This document shows positions 24,870-37,399 of a stretch of DNA of 64,000 nucleotides, in pieces. The position numbers and the translations under genes are program-made. How positions within the stretch are numbered: position 1 is the first letter of the stretch; every line of letters begins with the position of its first letter. The DNA lies in the NCBI RefSeq assembly GCF_042242105.1, contig NC_092032.1, positions 19,852,415 through 19,916,414 of the forward strand. Direction: 5' to 3'. The DNA is from Pempheris klunzingeri. Its lineage: Eukaryota > Chordata > Actinopteri > Acropomatiformes > Pempheridae. The notes beneath the pieces were generated by a model. The model did no database searches. It saw nothing but the letters and a program-made list of their open reading frames with translations, and was not told the origin of the DNA.

Positions 24870-27800
24870 TCAGCTGCTCGTGTCGTCGCTCTCTGTTCGC
24901 TCTTTCTTCTCCAAAACATAAAAAATAAAAAGATGAGACGGAAAACAAAAGACAGAACAGTGTGATGGAGCATCAGAGGAAGATTTTGAGAATAAAGAAC
25001 ACGATGGGAAGGAAGTTCGAAAGCTTTGAAGTCGCTGTGGTTCTTTCTTCAGAATAGACAGTCTTGTTAAAGTCCTGATACTTTAAATATTAAATATTTC
25101 CTCATTAGTGGAGCCCACACCTCAGTGTAACTGCTCAGGATGCTCCATTTTAACTCTTTAGCTCTTCTGATATTTGCCCTCCGAGATAACATGCTTCATT
25201 TTCCATATTTAAAAGTAGACAAACGCACAGCAAAGAACAAGACAACAAGTGGACCACTTAATAAATCAACACCCATCACCACCATGTGTGTTGGAAATAT
25301 TCACCTTCTTGTTGCCGAACGGGGGCTCTTTCCAAAGCGTCTCCACGGCGACGCGGCCCTGCTGAGCCCAGCCGTACGCCGAGTCCCGGCTCGCCTGAGA
25401 GAAACACCGAAAACATCAGCAGCCACAAAATGGATGTCAAATCACTCAGAGAAATCAGAGAGAGGGCTGCATGGTCGACCTGATCACATGCTGGACACAT
25501 CCAGTAATATCAGAGACGTTAGTATAATTACTAATGACTTCTGCTTTTCAGCATCACTGGAGGGGATTTTTCTGATCCAAACAAGCGAGAGCTTCTGTAA
25601 AAACAGCTCCGTACATCAATCAAGGCAGAGAACTAGTCGAAGAGAGAGACTGAGAACATGTAGAACACTTTGTGACTCCTCCTAACCCCCAGAAACACAC
25701 TAAAAACTGAAATTAAACTCAAAATGTCAGGCTTCCTGTTGGGTTTAGGTCACGGCACCAAGAGACTTTTTTGTGCGTCTGAACATGATTCATCAGTGTA
25801 TCACAATCAATGATACAGAGAATCAATTTCAAACCCCATAAAATAACTGGGTTTATTACACAGTCTGTTTCAGAGGAACCTTCTGACAAACAAGAGGCTC
25901 AGCGTCTCTTTTATCTCATCAGCTCATGTGTTCTCATATCTGCGCCCTGCCCTTCTCGCCTGCTTCATTCCTGCATGTGCTGCGATGGAATCAGGGCGTT
26001 AGAGAGAGTCTCTTTGTTCCCGCCCGCCGGCTCTCTGGGTGGAAATGCAGTAAATAAAATGACCCAGACATCGGTGGAAATTAAAAACACAAATCACAGC
26101 CAGAACTTCCTGCAGGAAAAGCACAACCCTTTCCTGAAAAGGAAGCGCGTCACAGATCAAACACAGACACACCAGCACTGATACAACCCAAACTAATGAA
26201 TGAGACCTGCCTGGAAAGTTTTAATCTACGTGACGTCTGTCAAATCTGCAGAGGCTGAGTTTACAGGGCCAGGGTGTGATTTTCCTGTTAAAATAACAAA
26301 CTCTCACCGATGGAACTTTCTGAAAAATACAACCTACCACCAATAATTTGTACCTAAAAATATAAATAACTGATAAACTAGAGGTCGGTCACTGTTCTTG
26401 CTTTTAAAGCCATTTCCTGAGTGTGTTCCAGTTCTGTGAGGAGCATCAAATAAAGTGGAGAAAAACGATTTAATCTGATTTAAAAAAATATATATATATA
26501 TAAAAATAACTGTATTGGCACATGAACGCACATACACACCTTCAGTAAGGACGCAGCCTGCTGAGGGTAAAACATGGAGGCACTCAGAGCCATGAGACCC
26601 ACCGGAAACACCAGACGCTTCACTTTGGAGCCTGAAAGAGAGAAAGAGGTCTTAATGTTTAAATATGAAGGATTTAATAATGTGCAGCACTATTTCACTT
26701 TAGTTTAGGATTAGCAGATGGGATAATGGAGGAGTTTATTAATGGATTCATAATATATCAATGACTTTTAAAACTCTTTATCTTACTTCTATGTGGGGGA
26801 TAATCGTGCCTTAAGTTCTGGAACTACAGTTCCCATAATTTGAAGGAGGTGTAAACAGGAAGTATAATAATTTAGCGAAACACTACAACATGTTTTTAGT
26901 CTGTATTTGTTCTCATTTTGGCAAAAGGCACAGTTTAAAGTATTAGCCGAATTAACTATTAGCATTTCCTCTTTGCAGTGTTCCCATGGATGTCAAGAAA
27001 ACTGTCACTGGATTACTGAGACACTGAAGAAAACTTAAAAACTTGATGATTCACAGGCAGCTTCTGCAATTTCTAGGCGGATTTATAGACACACTGAATA
27101 TAAAAATGTGTATCACTAGTGCAGATTTTGATGCTGCAGTTTTAAAGGTTCAAAGTTGCTCTTGCTGTTTCCTGAAAGAGAGATTAGGATTACAGGAACC
27201 GTGTGGTGAAAACAGACAAATGACACTTAAAACACCTCCAGTGCTGCCGGCTGTCACAGATTATTTCCCCCCCACTTGAAATATTTTCCTGGCCTCGCCC
27301 TCGCTTGTTATCAGCCGGTCTGCTGCCTTTGACCTGACTGGTCTCTGTGAGGTAATGCTTGAGTGCAAACATGCACAGGTTACCTTTGGCGAAATAAAGT
27401 CCCAGGAAGCCAGAGAAGCCCACAGCCGCTACACTGGGGTAGAGGTCGGGAGGAGGGTCACTGAGGAACTGGTACGCATCTGAAACATAACGTAGGGCAG
27501 GAAGGAAGGAAAAAGGAAGAGATGTATCTCAGCAAACACTGTTGCTTTACTGCACTGACTGACTGACTGACTGTCGTGTTCAGTGTGTTTTCTCACCTGT
27601 AACTGTTGTCACAGAGGTGCTGATCGTGGGCTCCACGGTCCTGTACACTTGCTGGGGTCCAAAAATCATCAGGCAGACAGAAGATCCAAGCAAACTCAAT
27701 CAAAATGTGCAATAAAACAACATTTAAACATTCTTTCTGACTCTGATTTTAGATTTTAGGTTCAAACTTTAGTGGGACTGACGGATTAATATCACAGATC

Positions 27801-30800
27801 ACCTGAAACCAGGTTACAGCTACGATCCCTTCAAGACTGTATGGATTTATTTCAACTATTTTATGGATTTCAAATCACATAGAGACAGAACAGGTGCAGA
27901 GCAGAGGGGTTAAGGAGGAATTAAAGCCAAAAGGTCTTTAACATAAGTTTAACAGTGTTTCGAGGCTGTTAATAGTTTGGAAACATCGCAAAGAAATGCA
28001 GCACAAAAGGTTGTTTTCCATGTAAGTCAGTTATATGTGTGAATACATCTGTTATCCAAAAGTCTGAGACCACTTTGAAAAACTAATATTTTCACGTAAT
28101 CCTGGAAACTAGCAGGAAGTTTGAGGATTCAGGAACATTTAGAAACAGAAGAGTTACAACTGAAGGAAGCACAAAGGAGTTCAGCTGGTCGACGCCACAA
28201 CTTTGCTTAAATCTTTGTCTTTTTAAATATTTCTGAATCGTCTAACTTCATTAGGTTTTTAAATATTTCAGATTGTGGTCTCAAATTGTCCAAAAAAAAA
28301 TAAAAAATATGACTGACTGAACCTTTAACACTCTGCTAGAAAAGGAAATAAGGTGAGGTTTATTTTTCATGTACCGCTCCAATAGCATTTCATAAGGATG
28401 CAGGAGAGGAGGCAGAGACTCTGTAAACCTAAAACAGCCTCCTCTCGACATGCAAGTGCAGCAAGAAGCCAAAAGCAAACAGGTGGTTCGGACACGTGGT
28501 TTTTGTGGCGTCTGTGACACGTTGCTGTTAGGTTGCCCTCTTTTTCAGCCCTAATAAGAGCAGTTTTCATGTCACTAACCTCAACTTTCTCCATTGCAGC
28601 CTGGCCCGTTTGCTGTAAAACACAAAAAAAAGTTTGATTTAATTGTAGAGGATTTGAAATAAAGTGGATTTTTCCTTCTACGGTCAGAGAGGGCGACATG
28701 CTGAATGTCCCAGCGGGCTCGATATTTGTCTTTTCAGCATACAGCTTGTTTTAATTTAATCCACGCTTCCCTGCACGTGTGGGCGTGATGAAAACCAGAA
28801 GAGGGTTAAATCCTGCAGGGGCACAGAAGGAGAACAGGACGGAAACTGAACTCAGACAGAAGTGCTGCGAGTTTCATGCGACGTTCCAGATGCAGCACAC
28901 ACGCCTCTGCATTAGAAAGACCGCCGCACCAAACTGCATTCTGAAACTGGACGGTTTTAAAATGAGAACACATTCCTCAAACACACCGGAGCTACCAAAC
29001 AACAGCAATAACACAAATATGGATAAATAATAAGTAGCACCGCTCGCTAGTGTCTCAAATAGTGGAAAACCAGTTGAACTTGAGGTTTCGACAAACCAAC
29101 CACAAACCACTGGTTGTGCAACCTGCCCATCATGCATCTCTCTGCGCCTGTCGCCGTTCTGGAAATAAGTGATAAAACATGCACGAGCTGTGCGACTCTG
29201 TTTCCTGCAGCGATGATGGCAGACGGTCGTAGCAGCTGACCCCAGAGCACAGACGTTACACATCAGGAATGAAAATGGAGGAATTTTTGAATGTGAGCAA
29301 GAACGATTGAGCCTTTATGAGTCCCATGAGGATGTTATTGTATCTATTGCTGTTTTTGAGCCTTTTTTATTGTTTTTATCCCCTTTTTTCTTGTTGTAGG
29401 TCACTATTGTTTATTGTTTCATCTGTAGAAGTCACTCCACTTATTGTAAGATCGTTTTATTTGGCTTGTTTTCCCTTTTTTCGTTTTATTTTTCTGTTTT
29501 TGCTTTTCTGTGGTGTACAAGTGGTTGCTTTGTAAAAGCTAAAAAGTGAATCCGTAGAATGAATAAAGGTTGAAATCTGTGAAAAACACAAAAAAGCTTT
29601 AAGCCGAAACTTAAATTTCAAAGCAACGTTTGTCCTCAGCAGGACAATATTTACACTAATAGCCACGAAGGGCCGCCATGTTCTTTTGATACATAAATCA
29701 ATAAGAAATATGACTGTAAATCTGACTCAGTCTTATTGCTTTTCTTATTGTTTGATTTATGTTGGGAATTACGATGTTTAGCAGAGAATTATTTCTTCTT
29801 AACTCTTTTAGCCTCACAGTTTATTACCGCTCTTGTTATTTGACTTATTGTTTTTATTATATTTATTGCACTGAAGCATATTTATTGAATGGTGGCATGT
29901 AAGAAACAACATTTTGTTTTTATGTGAAGCATAAAAATGTCAAATAAAGAAATCCCTTGTCTCTGATTGGTCAGTGAGCACGTAGCCCCGCCCTAAAGCC
30001 CCTCCCCCTCTTCCTGGTGTATCTTCCTGTGCTGAAGAAGACTGTAAACTAGAGACTGAGAGCAGGAACTCATCAGGAAAATGTTCACTGAGCTGATAAA
30101 GTGAGAAGTCGGCTCATTTCCTCATTGACTTCCATCCAATCAGACTTCTGTGTGGAGCCAGTGGAGTCGCCCCCTGCTGGACACTAGAGAGGACGCAGCT
30201 TTAAGGCTTCACTGTTCAGACCTGGAAGCTACAAACACTTCTTAAACACAGTCTGTGGCAGAGTGAGCGGTTAGTACCGACTCCACCCTTCACAACACGA
30301 ACCCAAAGATCGTTACGACATCACCGAACGTCATCGTTGACACTTGTTCCCTTGAAGGGAGGCGACGGCGAGCAGCACGTATGAACACACCTGACACCGG
30401 TTCGTGTACGGTTCTGCCCATTTCCTCAGCGATGCGACGCTCTGCTCCAACGTGCCGGCCTCTGGCTCCACGAACCGAGGCTCTGCTTCGGGGCTGGTGT
30501 ACAGCGACGGCAGCTGAAACATACAAGAAGGAGAAAACAGTCAGTGTTTGTCCACTGAAACTCTCAAGACTGACCAAGGATGTTATTTACTGTGTTTCAT
30601 TGTGCAAGAATGACTTCTTCTTCTTCAAAGATGCATCAGTAATCTTAATTATGTATTTATTAATTTAGCAGCTGCAACTAACAATTGTTTTCTTGATCAC
30701 TTGTTTGGTGAGGAAAATGTCTGGAGATGTTTTGTTTGATCAACAGTCCAAAACCCAAAGATATTTAATTTACAACAATACAAAACAGAGAAAAGCAGCA

Positions 30801-31914
30801 AATTCTCACATTTAAGGAGCCAGAACAAGAAAAGCATTTCTGCTTTCTGGTGATCAGCTAATTGATTAAACTACATCTCAGATTTCTGCATTATATAATA
30901 ATTGTTCTCTGATTTATGTGTCTCCCCTGCAGTTCCCATTGACATTGGTCGACATGGATCATTTTTAATGCATGTGTATGAATGACCAGGGGACTCTATG
31001 TTGCATGTACATCGTCATTTTATCCAAATTATGATTTTAAAAAAGACAGGATAAGACATATAGTGTACTCAAGTACTGTACTTATGTAGAAATATTAGAT
31101 ACTTGTACTTTGAGTCTTTTCTTCTCAGGCCACTTTCTACTTCTACTCCACCAAATCTAAATACTGCAATTTTTACTGCCCTGCATTTATCCGACAGCTT
31201 CAAAGTTACTTTACAAATTAAGATTTTTGCACTCAAAACTAGTATTATCACAATTATACCATTTTATTGATGATTGATTGAGTCATTTTTCCTGTAAAAA
31301 CACTTCCTGGTTGCAGCTTCTCAGATTTGCTGCTTTTCCTGTGAATGACTCGAGTGTGTTTTTTAATAATGTTGAAGTTTGGACACAACAGCATCAGTTA
31401 TCGATGAACCCACCTCATCGATGCTCAGGGATGGATGCGGGCTGCTCTTCTTCTTCGCCTCGCCGGCAGCGAGCACCGAGCCGCTCAGCAGGCGTGTCAC
31501 ACCTGGAGCTGCGATACACAGCGACACCTGGCGGCACACCGGCACAACACACGGCAATGCTAATATGCTAACGGCCATTCAGCTCACTACCAGAGCGCTA
31601 AATGAGGCTGTTAAAACAGTTAAAACACCTTAGATATTAATTCAGACACTATAAAACATTATACAACTACAAACAGACTTTTTAACTGTTAAGAAAAGAG
31701 AGATTTAGCTGTTTAGCTGTTAGCAACAGCAGCTAGCAACATGCTAACGCTAGCTGTTGACTAATTTAACAGCGCTTCGTGTCGTTTTGTTGTTAAATTA
31801 GCGGTGTTAAGCACAATATAATATACCTCACTAGACGACAGCCCCCGCTTAAGAAGCATGTAATGTTTTAAAGTGACAATGGTTAAGAATAGTTACCAGT
31901 TTCACATATGACAT
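24870..31914 (-). CDS. apoo: apolipoprotein O / MICOS complex subunit (MIC26-MIC23 type)
   Basis: Nine coding exons on the minus strand, in transcript order: 31897-31914, 31414-31527, 30391-30513, 28580-28612, 27597-27651, 27384-27479, 26540-26631, 25305-25394, 24870-24908. Phases agree throughout, giving 219 residues (human APOO 198). The protein belongs to the inner-membrane MICOS complex that shapes cristae junctions. An N-terminal hydrophobic/basic segment ends in [11 protein letters not shown]. Next come [13 protein letters not shown] and a helical stretch ending in [10 protein letters not shown] (human: CEPYTTWCQ). Two membrane segments, about residues 131-145 ([15 protein letters not shown]) and 153-168 ([16 protein letters not shown]), flank a short basic loop GSKVKR. 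Homology favours APOO over its paralogue APOOL (VDELSLY-like motif and length). The first exon encodes only MSYVKL; the alternative is a start at 31578 within unspliced DNA. The last exon's acceptor could be 3 bases further in. The C-terminus, [12 protein letters not shown], is not clearly conserved. Confidence 0.88.
30020..30265. repeat. dispersed repeat, family H, in apoo intron 3
   Basis: The longest of three copies. It begins near GTGCTGAAGAAGACTGTAAA and contains GACTTCCATCCAATCAGACT and GTGGAGTCGCCCCCTGCTGG. It ends near ACCTGGAAGCTACAAACACT. Confidence 0.6.
31050..31255. repeat. hAT-type fragment (CAGTGGTGGAA family) in apoo intron 2
   Basis: Phrases such as ACTCAAGTACTGTACTTATG and TTCTACTCCACCAAATCTAA match the interior of the repeat at 2229-2580. 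Both ends are decayed. Confidence 0.45.
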
Positions 31915-31971
31915 TCTGGACCAGATGACTTTCGCTTTTCTACGGCAAGCCGGAGGTGTGAGGCACCAAAC

Positions 31972-31983
31972 TGCGCATGCGCT
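31972..31983 (-). promoter_or_regulatory. NRF1-type site in the apoo promoter
   Basis: TGCGCATGCGCT, a near-perfect match to the NRF1 palindrome, lies 58 bp upstream of the apoo start codon. NRF1 drives many nuclear genes for mitochondrial proteins, so the site fits this gene's role and supports exon 1 at 31897-31914. Confidence 0.65.
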
Positions 31984-31999
31984 CTGTATTTCAGCTGTC

Positions 32000-34900
32000 A
32001 AAACATAAAATTGGCCTAATAAAGTTTATTTCTCCTGTGTTACACCAACAGGTTTTAATTTAATTTATTTTAATTCTTTATTCTTTATTTGATTCCTGTG
32101 ATGTGAAATGTCTGATCACCTTGTAGTTTAAAATAATTTATTCCAGTTTGCTGAGATATTCTCAGATCTGATTATTAACCCCATTTATCCCATTTCTCCC
32201 AGTTTTCTGTGCAGTTTTTCTAAGTTTGGAGACAACCTGCATTCATTTATTTAGTTATGCTGAACATTCCCAAGCATTTTTCCTATTAAATGTGCACAAA
32301 CCAGTAAGTACTCCTATTAATTAACTCTTAAAAACACTTCTCCTGACTGAATAAGGAGGAAAATCTCATTTTACTGCAAAAACGCTTTGTAACATTGTTT
32401 TTAGAATTGCTTTATAAATAAATGAACACATCTTTTTGGCATCTTAGTCTGTTTTTACTTTAAACCAAAGTGCTGGGACATTAGGCAATTCATTGATCAG
32501 TGACAGAAAATATATACTTTCATGACCATTTAAGCAATTTAGCAAAAAACCATTCACTGGTTCCTGCTTTTACATATGAGGATTTACTGCTTTTCTCAGT
32601 TTTATATCGTTATGTGATGATTTTTTAATTTTGTGGGCAACTTTAAAAGGAGTCACTTCACTACTCGCTGACACTTCATGCACTAATTAGAGACTTCAAA
32701 CAATAAAAACGTGTCAATAAACATAATATATTGTTAGCAGCAGCTCCTGTGATCAAATCCTTCTAAAGAAATTAATAAATTAGTCTCAAAAAATCCCTGA
32801 TTAATATTAGAGAGATTTATTTTTTGTATAATAACCACAAGTGGAGTCAGAAACAAACACACACGCAGCTGAAAGTTGACCAATATGAACATTTATTTCT
32901 GGAAAGAAGTTACAAATCGTTTCCAAAGAGTTTCTATTCAGATTATAAGATATGTTAATCTGATTTTACTTTCTTTTTCGGATACAGTCGTTGTAGCAAG
33001 GTATTCTTCTTCTTTTTTTTTTTTTTTTAAAATCCTCTATTCTGTTTTCCTACTGACAGACTGAAGACTGGTGGACTAAAGGACGCTGCGCTAGGACTGA
33101 AAGTGCCTCAGATCAGGACAGTAGTACTGTATCGGTTTACATTTCTTCTTTTAACAGCAACATGAGAGGAGGAGGAGGAGGAGGAGGAGGAGGAGGAGCA
33201 GTGAGAGGAGGCGCGATCATGTTGATGATATCGGCTGCAGAGTACAGCGACACGTAAAAGGGACGTGGAGTTAAAGAGGCCTGTTTCCTGACCGTTCCTG
33301 CATCTGACAGTGTGATCACTGGAGTAGTTGCAGTTGAGAATTAAGGGGAGAAATGTGCAAAAACTGGAGCATAAGAGCTAGAAAACAGGAATAACTGCAG
33401 CTTTGGGGATGAAAAATGATCATCTGAAATGTTTTGAGCCTGAAAAACGGAGAACGTGACCTGATTTGAACACTAAAAATGAACTTGTAGAGGGGAAAAT
33501 ACAGTTTAAAAGCAAAAACAGTTACTTTTCCTTCTATTTTGTGTTTTTATTCAGCTTTTGCTCACAAGTTTTTAAAGTCTGTAAATTGACACGCAGCTGC
33601 ATATTAGAGCCGGAGTCGATAAATAGAAACTATTCTGATGATGTATTCAGACATTTTTCAAGCACAAATTACAAAGATTTGGAGTTTCCAGCTTCTCAAA
33701 TCTGCTGCATGTCTTCGTCATATATGACAGTAAATAAAAGATGTTTGAGTTTTCTGACAGTCGGCTCAACACAACAAGACATTTGAACACATCACGTTGA
33801 ATCATGTTGGACACTTTTACTGCATTATCTGTATTTCTTGAAAACATTTTCCCTCTTTGAAAACAAAAGATGCTTCATGAAATCTGCAGTGAAACATGTG
33901 AAAACTACACGACCTAAGATTTCTAAAAGTGCCGCAAAGCGTTGACGATTTCCCCCCAGAAAAGCTGCGGCTCAGGTCTCGACAGGTTTGTGCGTGGACA
34001 GCTGGGTCATGAATTAAAGGATAATACCGTGTTTTCATACCTGGGAGAAACTCAAAACCTTGCTGCCTGCAAACAGGTTGGTATGATGACGTGATGGAAA
34101 ACCTGTGAATTTCACATCTGGTGAGGTGAAAATGTGCATACAGGAAACAAACACCAGTACCCTCCTTTAAAACTGTACCTGCTCATGTGTTGACATCAGA
34201 TACATTTTCAAATATTTCCACTGATAAGCTCACAGATTTCATTAACTTTTCTTCTTCTTCTTCTCCTCAAAGCGTCCGTTCATTAGCCACATGCTGTGCT
34301 GCCGAGGGGGACCGAGGATGAAAGAAGATCAAGTACAATTTGAGTACAACGCGCTTCGCAATGAAACCCTTGTCGTAATAAATAACCCTACTAATGTTAC
34401 TGCATAGCTCGGTGAAAGCAATACTTCAGAAAATAAAAATAAATAACTTAAATACACGGCTGACATACAGAGCTGCATCAGTATGTGCTCTAGCCCTTTT
34501 CACAGTTGGCTCATGGGAAACAAAATACAAAAACAAATATCCAGAGATCAGAAAAGGTGGAGCTGGTAGTCGAGCAGGGCTGGCTGAGCTGCAGAGATGT
34601 GAAAGCTGTGCAGGACACATGACAACAGAAACTCAAACCTGACACTAGACCTGTAAAATAAGGGACACAGCCGAAGCACTGCAGGGGGCATCTCAATGTC
34701 TGAAATTAACCCAGCCGACGGAAGGACGCTGTAAAAATCAGCTTTGGTGGACGTAACGGTAAGAATACTGGCTGGTCACTTTGTTTTTCAGCCTCATTTG
34801 CACTGAGAAGTGAACATGAAAGCCTGGAACATGAAACGTGTGGACAAATTCACAGGTAAACAAACAACAGGCCTCCTGCAAGAACTCATGTCAGATTTGT

Positions 34901-36384
34901 TTTGGAGTTTACAGGATATAAAAGCTCAAGAAACTCTTTTATTGTTTCCTCCTGTTTCAGCTTCGCTCTCGTCTTTACTTTGGGGTTTTCCAGTGGGTGG
35001 AGACAGTCGGCCTGCAGGAGGTCACATGTCCAACGGATCAGCTTATGACATCACAAAGGGGGCCAAATCTAAACGGCGTGTTTTCACACATATTTACTAA
35101 AAGATGGAGCAGAAACGGAGAGAGGACGGCCTTTTTCTCAGAGTCTCTAGAGACACCAGGGACACGTAAATATGTTTAAAAGTGCATTTTGCATAATATG
35201 GGACCTTTAAGCAAAGACAAGTTTAACTTTTCTCTTTCCTTATATTATATCTTCTAGGTTTTAGTTGCACGAGTCACGTAGAGACACTCTTCCTCTCTAC
35301 AGCTGGTGCGACCTGAAATCATAAGAATACTGAAATATGAACAAATTTGGGGTTTAAATATATTGAAATGAATGAAAATACAAAATATAACTGAAGCCAA
35401 ACTAATATTCTGTTTACCAGATCATCAGAGGTTTTTTAGTTTAGATTTCATGAACTTCATCCGCAGTTGGTTGAAAGTCTTCCTCAGTTAAAACACCTGA
35501 TGTGTGACATCATCATCAGCCTGTCTGCGACTGTTTTCTTTAGAGAGACGCTATTTAGCAACATGCACAAGCGATTATTTTCACACATATTACGAGTGTT
35601 GATGGTAACCGTTGCTTTTAAAAATGTAAAAATGACGATGATGTGATTTCTCCTATGACTTGAAGGCCGGAGCGTCTTCGCAGCACCACAGCGTCTCATT
35701 CATAACATTAAAACATTAAACTGCAGGTCCTGTGGTTTGGATAATATTCTGATTTAGCATTCATTTGCTCATTTCCAGCAGCAGGAGGAGAAGCTCCGCT
35801 GTGTGAAAGTCTTCTTTTTAATCTTTGGTTAACATTTTTTGTAAAGTAAAACCTTCCCTTCCTGTAACCACACACCTCCTCATCCAAAGGTGCCGCTAAT
35901 CAGGCTGGAAAGAGGAATTTACACCAAGTTTGGTGAACTTGTACCTCACAGAAAGACTAAAGTATGAGAGAACGTGAAAATGTTCTTGCACGAGGCCAAA
36001 TGTTTCTTCACTTTTCTGACTGGCTGCAGATTTGTTGCTCATCTCGACTCGTCAGCCACAAAGTTAATTTCAGACACCGCCACCGAGCGTCCGTCACACA
36101 CACACACACACACACACACACAGCATGTTGTAACACTTCAGCTGCTGTGAAGATCAGCTGGTCGACTGTGCACTCACACCCAACGAGCCACGACAAGAAC
36201 CAACGAAGTGCAGCGGGGAATGTAGACGACAGTGAGTGAAGCACTGCCAGGCGGAAACAGACAACATCTTTGACCCCTGCGGTGCTGGAGCCCCCGTCGC
36301 CATCGTCACATGACTTTATCTCTAAATGAGGAGCCCTCATGTACCATGTAGTGTTTGTTTTTTTTTCTCCTCTCTTGCATTCAG

Positions 36385-36458
<74 letters not shown>

Positions 36459-37399
36459 CTCTCCTGGGACAGAGGGAGGAGGAGGAGGGGGCACAGACAG
36501 ACGTGGTGATGCTATATGAACATGAGCACAGTATGGTGGATATCTGGGAGTAAAGAGCAGAATTAGGACCAAAAGCTGGAACGCACTGGAAGCGAAAAAC
36601 CGAAAGAATCTGTCAGTCTGCAGCTGGTAGCGGATCGAAGCGTTAGCAGCACCTGTAACACGCTGATAGTATCTGTTAAATGTTCTCTCTCTACGGTCTG
36701 CTTCGGATATTTGGCAACAAGCTATAAAATTCGCTACACTACAGTAGATTATAGTGTTCATATTTTGTTTATATACCTAATTGTATGCTTTAACTTGCTG
36801 TTATACACATTATAGGGCGTTTTCTGAACCGCAGTCACATGTTGGCTTTCACTAACCTACTTCTCAACTCGATTAAAGATATACAGGACGTTTGTTTGTC
36901 TTTAAATAGGTCAAAGAATGCAGTGAAATCTCAGGGTGCAGCTTTGTTTGACTGAAATAAATACAGGTCCACTTGTGAATGTGGCGCTTCCAGTGCGTTT
37001 CTGCGATAAGCCTGACTGGACAGCCTAAATACAGTAGTTGAGTAGTAGAATAGGAAACTGACCACAGTCCAAACATAAACCAGCAGAATTAAACTTTTTT
37101 TCTCCCCACAAATATTTTTCCTTGTTTTTCTGAGAAAGCTAATTCTGGAAAATGTTCAAGCTGACTGTTAACATGTGACGTCTCACCACGTCACGCTTCG
37201 ATTGCCTTAATTAAGAACAGCAAATCTATGGCCCAGCCATCTTTTCCTCACCTTAGGTGAGTGCTGGTCTCTAGTTTAAAAGCCTGTGCATCAGTAGAGT
37301 CTCCCACCTGTAAACACCTGGTCCCCCCCAGCGGGAGACCTCAGTCCTCGAACAGTGCATTCCCATTGCTATAAAAAGAGGCTTGTTGAGGAGCAGACC
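32000..37399. other. klhl15 3' UTR and apoo-klhl15 intergenic DNA
   Basis: The klhl15 stop is at 37400, so its 3' UTR runs leftward from there. Several minus-strand AATAAA signals are possible, the leftmost being 32892-32897 (which would give a UTR of about 4.5 kb); I cannot choose. Simple repeats: (GAG)n at about 33163-33198, (CA)n at 36095-36122, and a long (CA)n at 36387-36453. No coding exon was recognised. Confidence 0.5.
36387..36453. repeat. long (CA)n microsatellite
   Basis: An uninterrupted run of about 33 CA units, followed by AAACACTC. It probably lies in the klhl15 3' UTR or just beyond it. Confidence 0.95.

Noticed and set aside
25140-25685. 181-codon plus-strand open frame over apoo exon 8
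   Set aside because: It is antisense to the apoo exon and has no homology; chance.
31379-31578. apoo start at the ATG at 31578 in the longer open frame
   Set aside because: A proper acceptor at 31528-31529 and an upstream exon with ATG, donor and NRF1 site give a better in-frame start. The extra residues have no counterpart in APOO.
36326-36761. Open frames with HTHTHT or CVCVCV runs here and at 3332, 41601, 50816 and 51631
   Set aside because: Translations of CA/GT microsatellites, not proteins.
37368-37376. TATA-like CTATAAAAAG on the plus strand
   Set aside because: It lies at the 3' end of klhl15 on the opposite strand with no plus-strand gene following.
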